A stretch of DNA of 64,000 nucleotides from Streptomyces spinosisporus (GTDB lineage: Bacteria > Actinomycetota > Actinomycetes > Streptomycetales > Streptomycetaceae). Positions within the stretch are counted from its first letter, which is position 1; each line of letters starts with the position of its first letter. Shown piece by piece: positions 55,730 through 63,715 of the stretch. A program made the position numbers and the translations under genes. The notes under the pieces are model-generated. The model was not told the origin of the DNA, searched no databases, and worked only from the letters and a program-made list of their open reading frames with translations. Location of the stretch: NCBI RefSeq assembly GCF_022698145.1, contig NZ_JALDAX010000009.1, positions 62,001 through 126,000 on the forward strand, given 5' to 3'.

Positions 55730-57360
55730 CCCGCCCCCACCCCCAGCCGGGGGATCACGCGCCGCAGCACGACGGCATACGCGACAAGAGCGACCGGCCC
55801 GATCACCAGCAGCATCCCGAGCGTTGCCGCCGGGGCGGGAGCGGCGACCGCGAGCACCCACCGGCCGGCGAGAGCGACCGGGACCAGCGTGACCGCGCCG
55901 ACCGCAAGAGCCCACAGCAGTGGTGCGCCGAGCAGCGGTTCGGGTTTCAGCGTCGTACGCAGCCGCGCCAGCACGACCGCGGCCGCCGCGCCCTCCGACA
56001 GCAGTACGGCGCCGGTGAGCACGAGCGGACGGTGGGCGCCGTCGAACGCCGGTGACACCGCGCACGTGAGCAGTACGGCCGCCAGGGCGCAGGCGCTCGC
56101 CCGCGCCGGAACCCGGTGCTCCAGCCGTGCGAACAGCGCCTGGCGGCCCACGTCGTGCAGCCCGCCGACGAGCTGGGCGACCGCCACGACGAGCAGGCAG
56201 TCCGCGAACCGGCCGAGCAGCACGGCCTGTTCGCCCTCGAACCAGAACAGCAGGTCGGCGGTCGGCCGCGCGAAGACCGCCAGCAGCACCAGCGCGGGCA
56301 GGGCCGCCGCCACTGTGTAGAACAGGGCTGAGTGCCAGGCGGCCGCGTACGCCCGCCCGCTCGACCGGCCGGCGACGGCGGACAGCAGCGGCAGTACGAC
56401 CATCGAGACGGCGCGTGGGCCCAGATAGGACAGCGCGGCGAACAGTTGGTAGGCCACCTGCATGAGCAGGACCCCGCCCGGCACGGTGGTGGCCGCAAGG
56501 AGCATCGCGCCCAGCCCCGCGGACGGAAACGCGGCCACACCGACCGAGCCGCGCAGCCGCCGGGCGGCCGCCAGCGCGTCCGCGTCCCCCTTCAGGCCCG
56601 GCCTCGGCCGTACTCGCAGCCCGGCCCGGGCGGCCCCGGTCACCTGGATCGCGGCATGGGCGGCGACGGCGGCCGTCGAGGCGATCCCGACCGCCACGAC
56701 GAAGCCGACCGGCGCGCTCCCGAGCTGCCGCACCGGTCCGAACCACACGTCCGCCAGCAGCACACCGGCGACGACCACCGCGTTCTCCACGGCGGGCGCG
56801 GCCGCCGCCAGCGCGAACCGGCCGCGCGCCTGCTGCGCGGCGACGCCCAGGGCTGCCACGACGTAGAGCACGATCTGCGGGGAGACCAGGATCACCAGCA
56901 GCGTCAGCGACCGATGGACCTGCGCGGCCTGCGGGCCGTGGACACCGAGGCTGAGCAGGCGCGCGACCAGGTGCGAGGCGCAGGCCAGGGCGAGTGTGCA
57001 GCAGGCGGCGGCGAGCAGCAGGCGGGCGCTGATGCGTCCCAGCACCTCGACGGCACGGTCCTGTCCCGCGTCGTCCCCGACCCGTACCAGGGCGGGGATG
57101 ACCGTCATCATCACCAGCGAGCCCGCGACGACCGTGAACACCAGGTTCGGCACGACCAGTGCGGTCTGGACCCCGTTGGCGAACAGGGTGGGGCCGAGGG
57201 TGGCGCCCAGGACGAGCACGCGCGCCAGCCCGCCGACCCGGCTGGTCAGTGTCCATCCGGACACGATGAGCGAACGGCGGGCCGTGGGGTCCTCGGCGGG
57301 TGCCGCGGTGGACCTCAGGGCCTGGCCGCCGTCCGCCGTGCCCCCGCCGGTACCCCTCAT
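55726..57360 (-). CDS. MviN/MurJ-type lipid-linked oligosaccharide flippase
   Basis: A 544-residue integral membrane protein with about fourteen helices, resembling MviN/MurJ flippases that move undecaprenyl-linked precursors across the membrane. Early segments SGWTLTSRVGGLARVLVLG and TVVAGSLVMMTVIPALV are typical. In this operon it would export the polysaccharide repeat unit, fulfilling the Wzx role. It overlaps the deacetylase gene by 4 bp upstream and the polymerase by 4 bp downstream. Confidence 0.87.
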   Translation of the reverse strand: MRGTGGGTADGGQALRSTAAPAEDPTARRSLIVSGWTLTSRVGGLARVLVLGATLGPTLFANGVQTALVVPNLVFTVVAGSLVMMTVIPALVRVGDDAGQDRAVEVLGRISARLLLAAACCTLALACASHLVARLLSLGVHGPQAAQVHRSLTLLVILVSPQIVLYVVAALGVAAQQARGRFALAAAAPAVENAVVVAGVLLADVWFGPVRQLGSAPVGFVVAVGIASTAAVAAHAAIQVTGAARAGLRVRPRPGLKGDADALAAARRLRGSVGVAAFPSAGLGAMLLAATTVPGGVLLMQVAYQLFAALSYLGPRAVSMVVLPLLSAVAGRSSGRAYAAAWHSALFYTVAAALPALVLLAVFARPTADLLFWFEGEQAVLLGRFADCLLVVAVAQLVGGLHDVGRQALFARLEHRVPARASACALAAVLLTCAVSPAFDGAHRPLVLTGAVLLSEGAAAAVVLARLRTTLKPEPLLGAPLLWALAVGAVTLVPVALAGRWVLAVAAPAPAATLGMLLVIGPVALVAYAVVLRRVIPRLGVGAG

Positions 57361-58166
57361 GTCGGCCCTCGCGCGACGACCCGGCGGACGGCATGGCGCA
57401 GCCGCCAGGCCCGCCCGGCCGCGCGGGACAGCAGCCGGTAGAACAGGGAGAGTTTGAACCGGAAGACGATCAGCGAGTCCCCGGCCGAGACGCCGATCCG
57501 GTCCACCGCGAAGCGTCCGCCCCGGCGGGCCACCGCGAAGGCCGCCAGATAGCCCGCCTCGGCCACCGCCCGCCGGGACGCCTCGTCCCAGGTGCCGTAG
57601 GGATAGGCGAACGTTCTCGGTACACCGCCGGTGACCATGGCCAGCACGTCCCGGGCGCCCGTGACATGCGGGGCCAGGTCCGCCGGGCCCAGCCCGCGCA
57701 GTCTGGTGTGGTCGTGCCCGTGCACACCGATCTCGACGCCCGCGCGGGCCAGTTCGCGCACCTGCTGGGCATCGAGCAGCCGCTCGGAGCCGTACACGGT
57801 GTGGGACGACCAGGACACCCGGCCGCCGAGGAGTCCCGCCGGGACGTACAGGACCGCGGGGACACCGGCCGCGGCCAGCAGGGGCGCGGCGGTCTTCAGA
57901 ACCGACTCATGCGCGTCGTCGATCGTGAGCAGATACGAGCGCCGAGGCGTCGGAGCTCCGTCGAGGGCGGCGAGATACTCGTCCAGGGTCAGCGCCCGCC
58001 AGCCGTGCCGCCGCAGCCATCCCAGCTGCTCGGCCAGCGCCTTCGGACGGACGAACAGGCCGGCCGGATCCGCCTCGGCGGGCACGTCGCCGAAGAAGTG
58101 GTACATCAGGACGCGCGGCCCGCGCCGGCCGACCGCGCGCGGACGGGACGCCCTGGACCGGCTCAT
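57357..58166 (-). CDS. polysaccharide deacetylase-like protein (NodB homology) with altered motif 1
   Basis: A 269-residue protein of the carbohydrate esterase 4 family. Motif 1, normally TFDDG, reads TIDDA at residues 81-85, keeping both aspartates (83-84) but losing the Gly. Motif 2 HGHDH (149-153) supplies the zinc histidines. FAYPYGTW and DRIGVSAGD are motifs 3 and 5. It may remove acetyl groups from the lipid-linked or finished polymer, although a signal peptide is not obvious, suggesting action before export. It sits 7 bp before the Wzz-like gene in the operon. Confidence 0.87.
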   Translation of the reverse strand: MSRSRASRPRAVGRRGPRVLMYHFFGDVPAEADPAGLFVRPKALAEQLGWLRRHGWRALTLDEYLAALDGAPTPRRSYLLTIDDAHESVLKTAAPLLAAAGVPAVLYVPAGLLGGRVSWSSHTVYGSERLLDAQQVRELARAGVEIGVHGHDHTRLRGLGPADLAPHVTGARDVLAMVTGGVPRTFAYPYGTWDEASRRAVAEAGYLAAFAVARRGGRFAVDRIGVSAGDSLIVFRFKLSLFYRLLSRAAGRAWRLRHAVRRVVARGPT

Positions 58167-58173
58167 GCCGTCC

Positions 58174-58956
58174 TCACTCCCGTGCCCATCGGCGCGCCTG
58201 CCACAGCGTCAGACAGCCCACGGCCAGCACCCCGACGAGTGCCCCGGTGACCAGCCCGAACAGCGGCCTGGGACTGACCGCGTCGGGATCCGAGTACGGC
58301 GGCACGACCACCTTCACCTGCGCACCGGCCAGGTTGACGCTGTCCAGCCGGTCGAGCAGCGTCATCTGCCGTTCCAGCAGCGTCTGGCGCTCGGAGCCGG
58401 ACAGCCCGGGCTTCTGCATCTGGTCGCGCACGTCCGCGAGCTGCTTGTTCAGATACGTCCGCAGGGTCGACGGGGCGACATGGTCGGCCACGGTCATGTA
58501 CTGGTCGAGGACCTCCTGCAGCACCGTCCGCCCGGCTCTGCGCGAGGGGTCGTCGAGCCGCAGGTTCATCACCTCGGTGCCCGAGACCAGATCGATGTGC
58601 AGCTTGCGGCCGAGGTCCTTGTCCGTCAGGCCGTGCTTGCGGGCGACCGGTTCGAGGACGGCCCGGCTCCGCAGGAGCTGCACCTGCGTCGAGAGGTTGC
58701 GGTCCTCGCGCAGGAACCCGGTGGGCTGCTCGTCCCCGAGCAGATAGACCAGCTGGGCCCGGGCCGCGTACTGCGTCGGGAAGGCGAACGCCACGCCCAG
58801 CCCGATCCCGGCCGTGACCACCACGGTCAGCACGGCCACCAGGACTGCCCGCGCCCTGCGTCCCGCGGGCAGCAGACGGGCCGCGCGGCGTCCGGACGGG
58901 CGGACGCCCGTCTCCTCGGGCGGGGCCGTGTCGGCCGGTTCGGCGGACCCGGACAT
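58174..58956 (-). CDS. Wzz-like chain-length / co-polymerase membrane protein without kinase domain
   Basis: A 260-residue membrane protein with two hydrophobic segments (about 35-58 and 232-252) flanking an extracytoplasmic, partly coiled region, the topology of polysaccharide co-polymerases. There is no Walker A/B or Tyr-rich tail, so the usual BY-kinase partner is absent from the fused form and also from this operon. The start ATG at 58956 follows AAGGGGG. It would set chain length in cooperation with the Wzy protein. Confidence 0.85.
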   Translation of the reverse strand: MSGSAEPADTAPPEETGVRPSGRRAARLLPAGRRARAVLVAVLTVVVTAGIGLGVAFAFPTQYAARAQLVYLLGDEQPTGFLREDRNLSTQVQLLRSRAVLEPVARKHGLTDKDLGRKLHIDLVSGTEVMNLRLDDPSRRAGRTVLQEVLDQYMTVADHVAPSTLRTYLNKQLADVRDQMQKPGLSGSERQTLLERQMTLLDRLDSVNLAGAQVKVVVPPYSDPDAVSPRPLFGLVTGALVGVLAVGCLTLWQARRWARE

Positions 58957-59020
58957 CACACGCACCCCCTTCGAACCGCTCGGTCCGCACGACACGAGAG
59001 GAGGGGTGTGGGCGCCCCGG

Positions 59021-60097
59021 TCACGAGGCCACCTCGACGGACCGCCGGCCCCACTCCGTACCCGCCGCCGTGCGGCGCCGCGGCACGGCCGCCGGCGTTC
59101 CCGTGCTCGCCGCCCGGTCCGCGGCGGCCAGGACCCGGACGACGGCGAGGCCCTGTTCGCCGGGGGTCGCGGGCGATGTGCCCGCGCGCACGCAGTCGAC
59201 GAAATGGGCGTCCTGCACCATCAGCGGTTCGGCCCCGGGAACAGGCCGGGAGACGATGTCACCGGAGCGGTGCACCACCCGGCAGCCGGCGTCCGTGCCG
59301 CCGTCACCGTCGGGCAGCTCCACACCGACGTCGTGGATCGTCAGACGCTCGTCCCCGGCCAGGTCGTCGTAGACGGCGGTCTTCTTCTCGCCGACGACCG
59401 TGATGCGCCGGACCTTCTCCGGGGCGAGCCAGCTGACGTGTACGAAGGCGGGAACGCCCGCTTCCGCGAAGTCCAGCCGGAGGTGAGCCACATCGGCGTG
59501 CGCCGCCCGCACCGCCCGATGGGTCCACGCCGACACCGTGGCGGGCAGCTCGCCGAGCAGATGGGCGACGATCGAGATGTCATGGGGCGCCAGATCCCAG
59601 ACGACGTCGCAGTCCTGCCGGTAGCGCCCGAGGCTCAGCCGCGCGCAGTCGATGTGGAGCACCCGGCCGAGCTCGCCGGAGGCGATGACGTCCCGCAGCT
59701 TGCGGACGGCCGCGTCGTACGCGAAGACATGACCGACCATCAGCTGCACGCCGGCCGCCCGCGCGGCCTCCACCACAGCGACGCCGTCCTCCTCCAGCAG
59801 CACCAGCGGCTTCTCGACCAGGGTGGGCACTTTGGCGGCGAGCGCCTTCAGGGCGAGCCGGGCATGTGTCGCGGGCGGGGTGACCACCACGACGCCGTCG
59901 AGTCCGTCGAGCATGTCGTCCAGGTCCCGTACGACGCCCACTCCGGGATGGTCGGCCCGGGCCCGGCGTCTGCGCTCCTCGTCCGGCTCGATGACCGTGA
60001 CCTCGACACCGGACAGGCTTGTCAGTACTCGGACATGTTTGCTCCCCCAGTAGCCGTATCCGGCGACTCCGATGCGCGTGCTCGGGCAATCGGCCAT
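59021..60097 (-). CDS. Gfo/Idh/MocA-family oxidoreductase
   Basis: The first gene of the polysaccharide operon, 358 residues. The NAD-binding site is GYGYWG (13-18) and the catalytic EKP is at 95-97 (TLVEKPLVL), with the C-terminal oxidoreductase domain following. In surface-polymer clusters such enzymes oxidise the 3-position of a UDP-hexosamine uronate (WlbA/WbpB type), so it may act after the nucleotide-sugar dehydrogenase. Its start is preceded by the 350-bp region shared with the divergent polyketide hydroxylase. Confidence 0.87.
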   Translation of the reverse strand: MADCPSTRIGVAGYGYWGSKHVRVLTSLSGVEVTVIEPDEERRRRARADHPGVGVVRDLDDMLDGLDGVVVVTPPATHARLALKALAAKVPTLVEKPLVLLEEDGVAVVEAARAAGVQLMVGHVFAYDAAVRKLRDVIASGELGRVLHIDCARLSLGRYRQDCDVVWDLAPHDISIVAHLLGELPATVSAWTHRAVRAAHADVAHLRLDFAEAGVPAFVHVSWLAPEKVRRITVVGEKKTAVYDDLAGDERLTIHDVGVELPDGDGGTDAGCRVVHRSGDIVSRPVPGAEPLMVQDAHFVDCVRAGTSPATPGEQGLAVVRVLAAADRAASTGTPAAVPRRRTAAGTEWGRRSVEVAS

Positions 60098-60447
60098 CAG
60101 TCCCCCGTGGTCCGTCCCGTTTACCTGCGTGCCGAGCGTTGGTCATTCGTAATCTCACACCGTTGCGCGCTGAACTCAAGGGCACCTTGCGTGCGTTGGG
60201 TGAAGAAACGCGGACGCGCGCGACCCGCACGCCGCGCGGCACGGCGCCCGTACGGTTCGCCGGCCCGGAGTGTCGATGCTTGCCTTCTCGCCCCTCGCCG
60301 TACTCACACACCGTCAGCTGCCCGCCCCGTGCCGCTCACCGGGTGCCAGGCGGGTGAAGTCTGAGGTGTCGTCAGCTTCCCGGGGCATGCATGAGAACCC
60401 GGACCGATCCGGACGGGCGAACGGGCGACGAGCGGAAGGCGAGCGTC
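60098..60447. promoter_or_regulatory. divergent region between polysaccharide operon and hydroxylase
   Basis: This 350-bp stretch holds the promoter region of the minus-strand polysaccharide operon and that of the hydroxylase. Visible features are a perfect GCCGCGCGGC palindrome (60231-60240) and GC-rich arms around it. The only AT-rich stretch is near 60145-60165. No sigma recognition sequence or operator can be named with confidence. Confidence 0.4.
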
Positions 60448-62103
60448 ATGAACCAACGAGCCGATCAGGCCGACCATCGCACCCTCAGGGTTCCGGTGCT
60501 CATCGTCGGCGGCTCCCTGGTCGGCCTGTCGACGTCGCTCTTCCTGGGCCGTCTGGGAGTGCGCCATCTGCTGGTGGAGCGGCACGCCGGCACCTCCATC
60601 CATCCGCGCGGCCGCGGCAACAACGTCCGCACGATGGAGCTGTTCCGGGTGGCAGGCGCCGAGGAGGGCATCCACCGGGCCGCCGCCACCCTGGCCGACA
60701 ACCACGGCATCCTGCAGACGCCCACCCTGGTCGGCGACGCCGGCGAATGGCTGTTCAAGGAGATCGACCCCGGCGGCGGACTGGCCCGCTTCAGCCCGAG
60801 CAGCTGGTGCCTGTGCAGCCAGAACGACCTGGAGCCGGTCCTGCTCGACCAGGCCGCACGACTCTGCGGCGAACTGCGCTTCAACACCGAGATGCTGTCG
60901 TTCGACAGCGACCCCGACGGCGTCGGCGCCGTCCTCAAGAGCCGGGAGACGGGCGAGCACACCGCCGTCCGCGCCGACTACCTCGTCGCCGCCGACGGCC
61001 CCAGAAGCCCCGTCCGCGAACAGCTCGGCATCGGCCAGAGCGGCCCCGGCGACCTGTTCCACAACGTCAGCGTCACCTTCCGCTCCCGAGCCCTCGCCGA
61101 CGTCGTGGGCGAGCGCCGCTTCATCGTCTGCTATCTGACGAACCCGGACGCCGACGGAGCACTGCTGCCGGTGGACAACCGCGAGCACTGGGTCTTCCAC
61201 GCCCCCTGGCACCCCGAACACGGCGAAACCCTCGAGGAGTTCACCGACGAGCGGTGCATCGAGCACATCCGCCGCGCCGTCGGCGTGGCGGACCTCGACG
61301 TGGAGATCACCGGGCGCGCTCCCTGGCACGCCGCGCAGCGCGTCGCCGAGAGGTACCGCTCGGGGCGGGTCTTCCTGGCCGGCGACTCGGCCCACGAGAT
61401 GTCGCCCACCGGGGCCTTCGGCTCCAACACCGGCATCCAGGACGCGCACAACCTCGCCTGGAAACTGGCCGCCGTCCTCGGCGGCTGGGCGGGGGAGAAG
61501 CTCCTCGACAGCTACGACACCGAGCGCCGCCCGGTCGCGGAGGCGACCAGCGCCCGCGCCGCCGTCCGCTCGGCCGAGCACAGCCACCCCGGATTCACCC
61601 CACCGCCCGGCGCCGGCGGCGGCCGTCAGCGTGGCATCCTCAACGTCGCCCTCGGCTACCGCTACCCCCAGGGCGCGGTCGTCGGCGCCGACCCGGCGGC
61701 GGCCGTCGTACCGGAGAACCTCGACCTGTCCGGCGAGCCCGGCAGCCGGGCCCCGCACTTGTGGGTGCGGCGCGCACAGGAGAGGGTCTCCACCCTCGAC
61801 CTGTACGAGCGCACGCCGGTCCTGCTGTCCGACGCCGGTGACCCCAGCGGCTGGCACCGCGCCGCCGTCCGGCTGGCCCAGCGGATCCCGGTCCCGCTCA
61901 CCTCCTACCGCGTGGGCACCGGAACCGGAGCGGACCTGGTCACGGACGGTGACGCGGACTGGGCGCAGGCCCACGGCGTCACCCGCGGGGGCGCCGTCCT
62001 CGTTCGGCCGGACGGGTTCGTCGCCTGGCGGTCGGCCGGCCCCGTCGCGGACGCCGAAACCGTGCTCCACGAGGTCCTCGCGGAGGCGCTGGCACTGGAT
62101 TGA
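60448..62103 (+). CDS. FAD-dependent aromatic polyketide hydroxylase (WhiE ORF VIII-like)
   Basis: A 551-residue class A monooxygenase of the polyketide-hydroxylase group. FAD-site VGGSLVGLSTSLFLGRLG, the DG motif AADGPRSPVREQLG, the GD motif LAGDSAHEMSP and GAFGSNTGIQDAHNL, plus a thioredoxin-like C-terminal domain, are all visible. WhiE ORF VIII in Streptomyces coelicolor hydroxylates the spore pigment. Here the gene precedes a SchA/CurD gene by 1.6 kb with two sortase-related genes between. The ATG at 60448 follows GGAAGG. Confidence 0.87.
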   Translation: MNQRADQADHRTLRVPVLIVGGSLVGLSTSLFLGRLGVRHLLVERHAGTSIHPRGRGNNVRTMELFRVAGAEEGIHRAAATLADNHGILQTPTLVGDAGEWLFKEIDPGGGLARFSPSSWCLCSQNDLEPVLLDQAARLCGELRFNTEMLSFDSDPDGVGAVLKSRETGEHTAVRADYLVAADGPRSPVREQLGIGQSGPGDLFHNVSVTFRSRALADVVGERRFIVCYLTNPDADGALLPVDNREHWVFHAPWHPEHGETLEEFTDERCIEHIRRAVGVADLDVEITGRAPWHAAQRVAERYRSGRVFLAGDSAHEMSPTGAFGSNTGIQDAHNLAWKLAAVLGGWAGEKLLDSYDTERRPVAEATSARAAVRSAEHSHPGFTPPPGAGGGRQRGILNVALGYRYPQGAVVGADPAAAVVPENLDLSGEPGSRAPHLWVRRAQERVSTLDLYERTPVLLSDAGDPSGWHRAAVRLAQRIPVPLTSYRVGTGTGADLVTDGDADWAQAHGVTRGGAVLVRPDGFVAWRSAGPVADAETVLHEVLAEALALD

Positions 62104-62186
62104 TCACCCGATGAGCGCAGTCACGGGTGAAGCCGGGCCGCTTCACCCGCCTGATCGTCCCGACTGGTGACCCGGACCCGGGTGAC
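62104..62186. promoter_or_regulatory. cluster of TCACCCG/CGGGTGA heptamers and an inverted repeat
   Basis: TCACCCG (62104), CGGGTGA (62124), TCACCCG (62143) and CGGGTGA (62179) fall within 83 bp. The last is part of a 20-bp imperfect palindrome, GTGACCCGG-AC-CCGGGTGAC with one mismatch in the arms (62167-62186). It lies after the hydroxylase stop and before the small secreted protein, and could act as a terminator or as a regulator site. Confidence 0.55.
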
Positions 62187-62265
62187 TGACGGTGGATCAC
62201 GTCGGGGCCCGGTCAAGTCAGCTGACCAAGTCCCAGCTGCCGGGCCGTGACGGAAGGACCATCAG

Positions 62266-62748
62266 ATGCGCTCTGCCCGCTTGATCCTGGCCACAGCGGC
62301 GGCCTCCGCCGCCCTGGCCCTCGGCGCTCCCGGCGCGTACGCCGCCGGAGGCGACTGGGATCACGACGACTCTTCGTACAGCGACGGATCCTCGCACGGC
62401 AAGGAGCACGGCAAGCACGAATCACCGCACGGCGGCATGCACACCGGTGGCGGTGCGCTGACCGCGGTGAACGACCACGACGACTGGGGCAGCTCGCGGG
62501 ACCCGAAGACGGACCCCGACACCTACAAGGACAACGGCGGCAAGAGCGACTGGGGCGACCGCGACGGCGGCGGACGCGGAGGCGACTCCTGGGGCGGCGG
62601 GCACGAGAAGCCCAGCGGCGGTATGCACACCGGTGGCGGAGCGCTCGCCACCCCCACGGCGACCGCCGGCGGCCTCGCCGTGCTGGCTGTCGCCGCCACC
62701 GGCCTGTACGCGGCGCGCCGCAAGAAGCCGGTCGGAAACCCGGCCTGA
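62266..62748 (+). CDS. secreted protein with two GGMHTGGGAL boxes, candidate class F sortase substrate
   Basis: A 160-residue exported protein. Signal peptide about 1-27 (cleavage after AYAA), a His/Asp/Gly/Ser-rich, probably disordered middle, two identical boxes GGMHTGGGAL at 56-65 and 118-127, then a hydrophobic helix (132-150) and the basic tail RRKK. The end has the shape of a wall-sorting signal without LPxTG. The class F sortase starts 118 bp downstream on the same strand. The duplicated box with its conserved surroundings suggests a recognition or processing motif, a guess from layout alone. Confidence 0.82.
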   Translation: MRSARLILATAAASAALALGAPGAYAAGGDWDHDDSSYSDGSSHGKEHGKHESPHGGMHTGGGALTAVNDHDDWGSSRDPKTDPDTYKDNGGKSDWGDRDGGGRGGDSWGGGHEKPSGGMHTGGGALATPTATAGGLAVLAVAATGLYAARRKKPVGNPA

Positions 62749-62866
62749 CCCGTGCCGGATGCGATAGCGCAGCCGTGGCCGCCACTTGTGCCCCGAGTGG
62801 CGGCCCGGCTCGCTGTCACCGCACCCGCTCCGCCCCGCTGCCGTGTCCGATTGAGGTGGTTCCCCG

Positions 62867-63595
62867 ATGGCAGCTCCCCCCTCCTCACCCACCGACGACG
62901 AGCCGGCCCCCGGCAGGCAGGGATCGTCCCGCTCGGGGGCGATGATGATGTGCGCCGCCGCCGGGCTGCTCCTGGTCGCGAGCCTGATCAGCGGCCACAA
63001 CTCAGCGGACGACGCCTCCGGCCGTTCGGGTGCCCCCCGCCCCGCCGCCGCGGCCCCCCGACCGGCCGCGTCGTCGTCCTCGTCCTCCTCCCACGACACC
63101 GCCTCCGACCCGTCCGAGGACCGGCCGGTGGGCAGACACCTGCCCCGCTCCGAGCCGGTGCGCCTGCGCATCCCCAAGATCTGGGTCGACGCGCCCTTCA
63201 CCGACCTCTACATCGGCCCCACCGGGCAGCTGGAAGCGCCCCCCGCCGCCGACACCAACCTCGTCGGCTGGCACGCCAAGGGCGCCTCGCCCGGTGAGAC
63301 GGGGACCGCGGTCATCGCCGGACACGTCGACACCAAGACGTCCGCGGCCGTCTTCGCCAACCTCGGCGAGCTGGAGAAGGGCGACGTCTTCTACGTCGAC
63401 CGGGCCGACGGGAGCACCGCGACCTTCCAGGTCGACGACGCGCAGACGTACGAGAAGTCCGACTTCCCCAGCGACCGCGTCTACGACGACACCCCGCGCG
63501 CCGAGGCACGGCTCATCACCTGTGCGGGTGACTACGACCGCTCGGCCCGCGACTACACCGACAACCTCGTCGTCTTCGCCCATCTCGTCCGATAG
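62867..63595 (+). CDS. class F sortase
   Basis: A 242-residue membrane-anchored transpeptidase. An N-terminal Ser-rich segment is followed by a membrane helix (about 25-46) and the sortase domain: catalytic His153 in VIAGHVDT, catalytic Cys219 in LITCAG, and Arg225/Arg228 in DYDRSARDY. Class F sortases are typical of actinobacteria and their substrates are poorly known. It lies 118 bp after the GGMHTGGGAL-protein and before the SchA/CurD gene, all on the same strand. Confidence 0.9.
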   Translation: MAAPPSSPTDDEPAPGRQGSSRSGAMMMCAAAGLLLVASLISGHNSADDASGRSGAPRPAAAAPRPAASSSSSSSHDTASDPSEDRPVGRHLPRSEPVRLRIPKIWVDAPFTDLYIGPTGQLEAPPAADTNLVGWHAKGASPGETGTAVIAGHVDTKTSAAVFANLGELEKGDVFYVDRADGSTATFQVDDAQTYEKSDFPSDRVYDDTPRAEARLITCAGDYDRSARDYTDNLVVFAHLVR

Positions 63596-63715
63596 ATCAC
63601 CCGCGTAGTTCATACGAGTCGCGGGCTTCCGGGCCCGGGCACACGATCGAGGAACGCTGACGCCGCATCACCGCGGCCGAGGAACCACTTCCGCCCCGAA
63701 GGAGATGTGCGCAGG

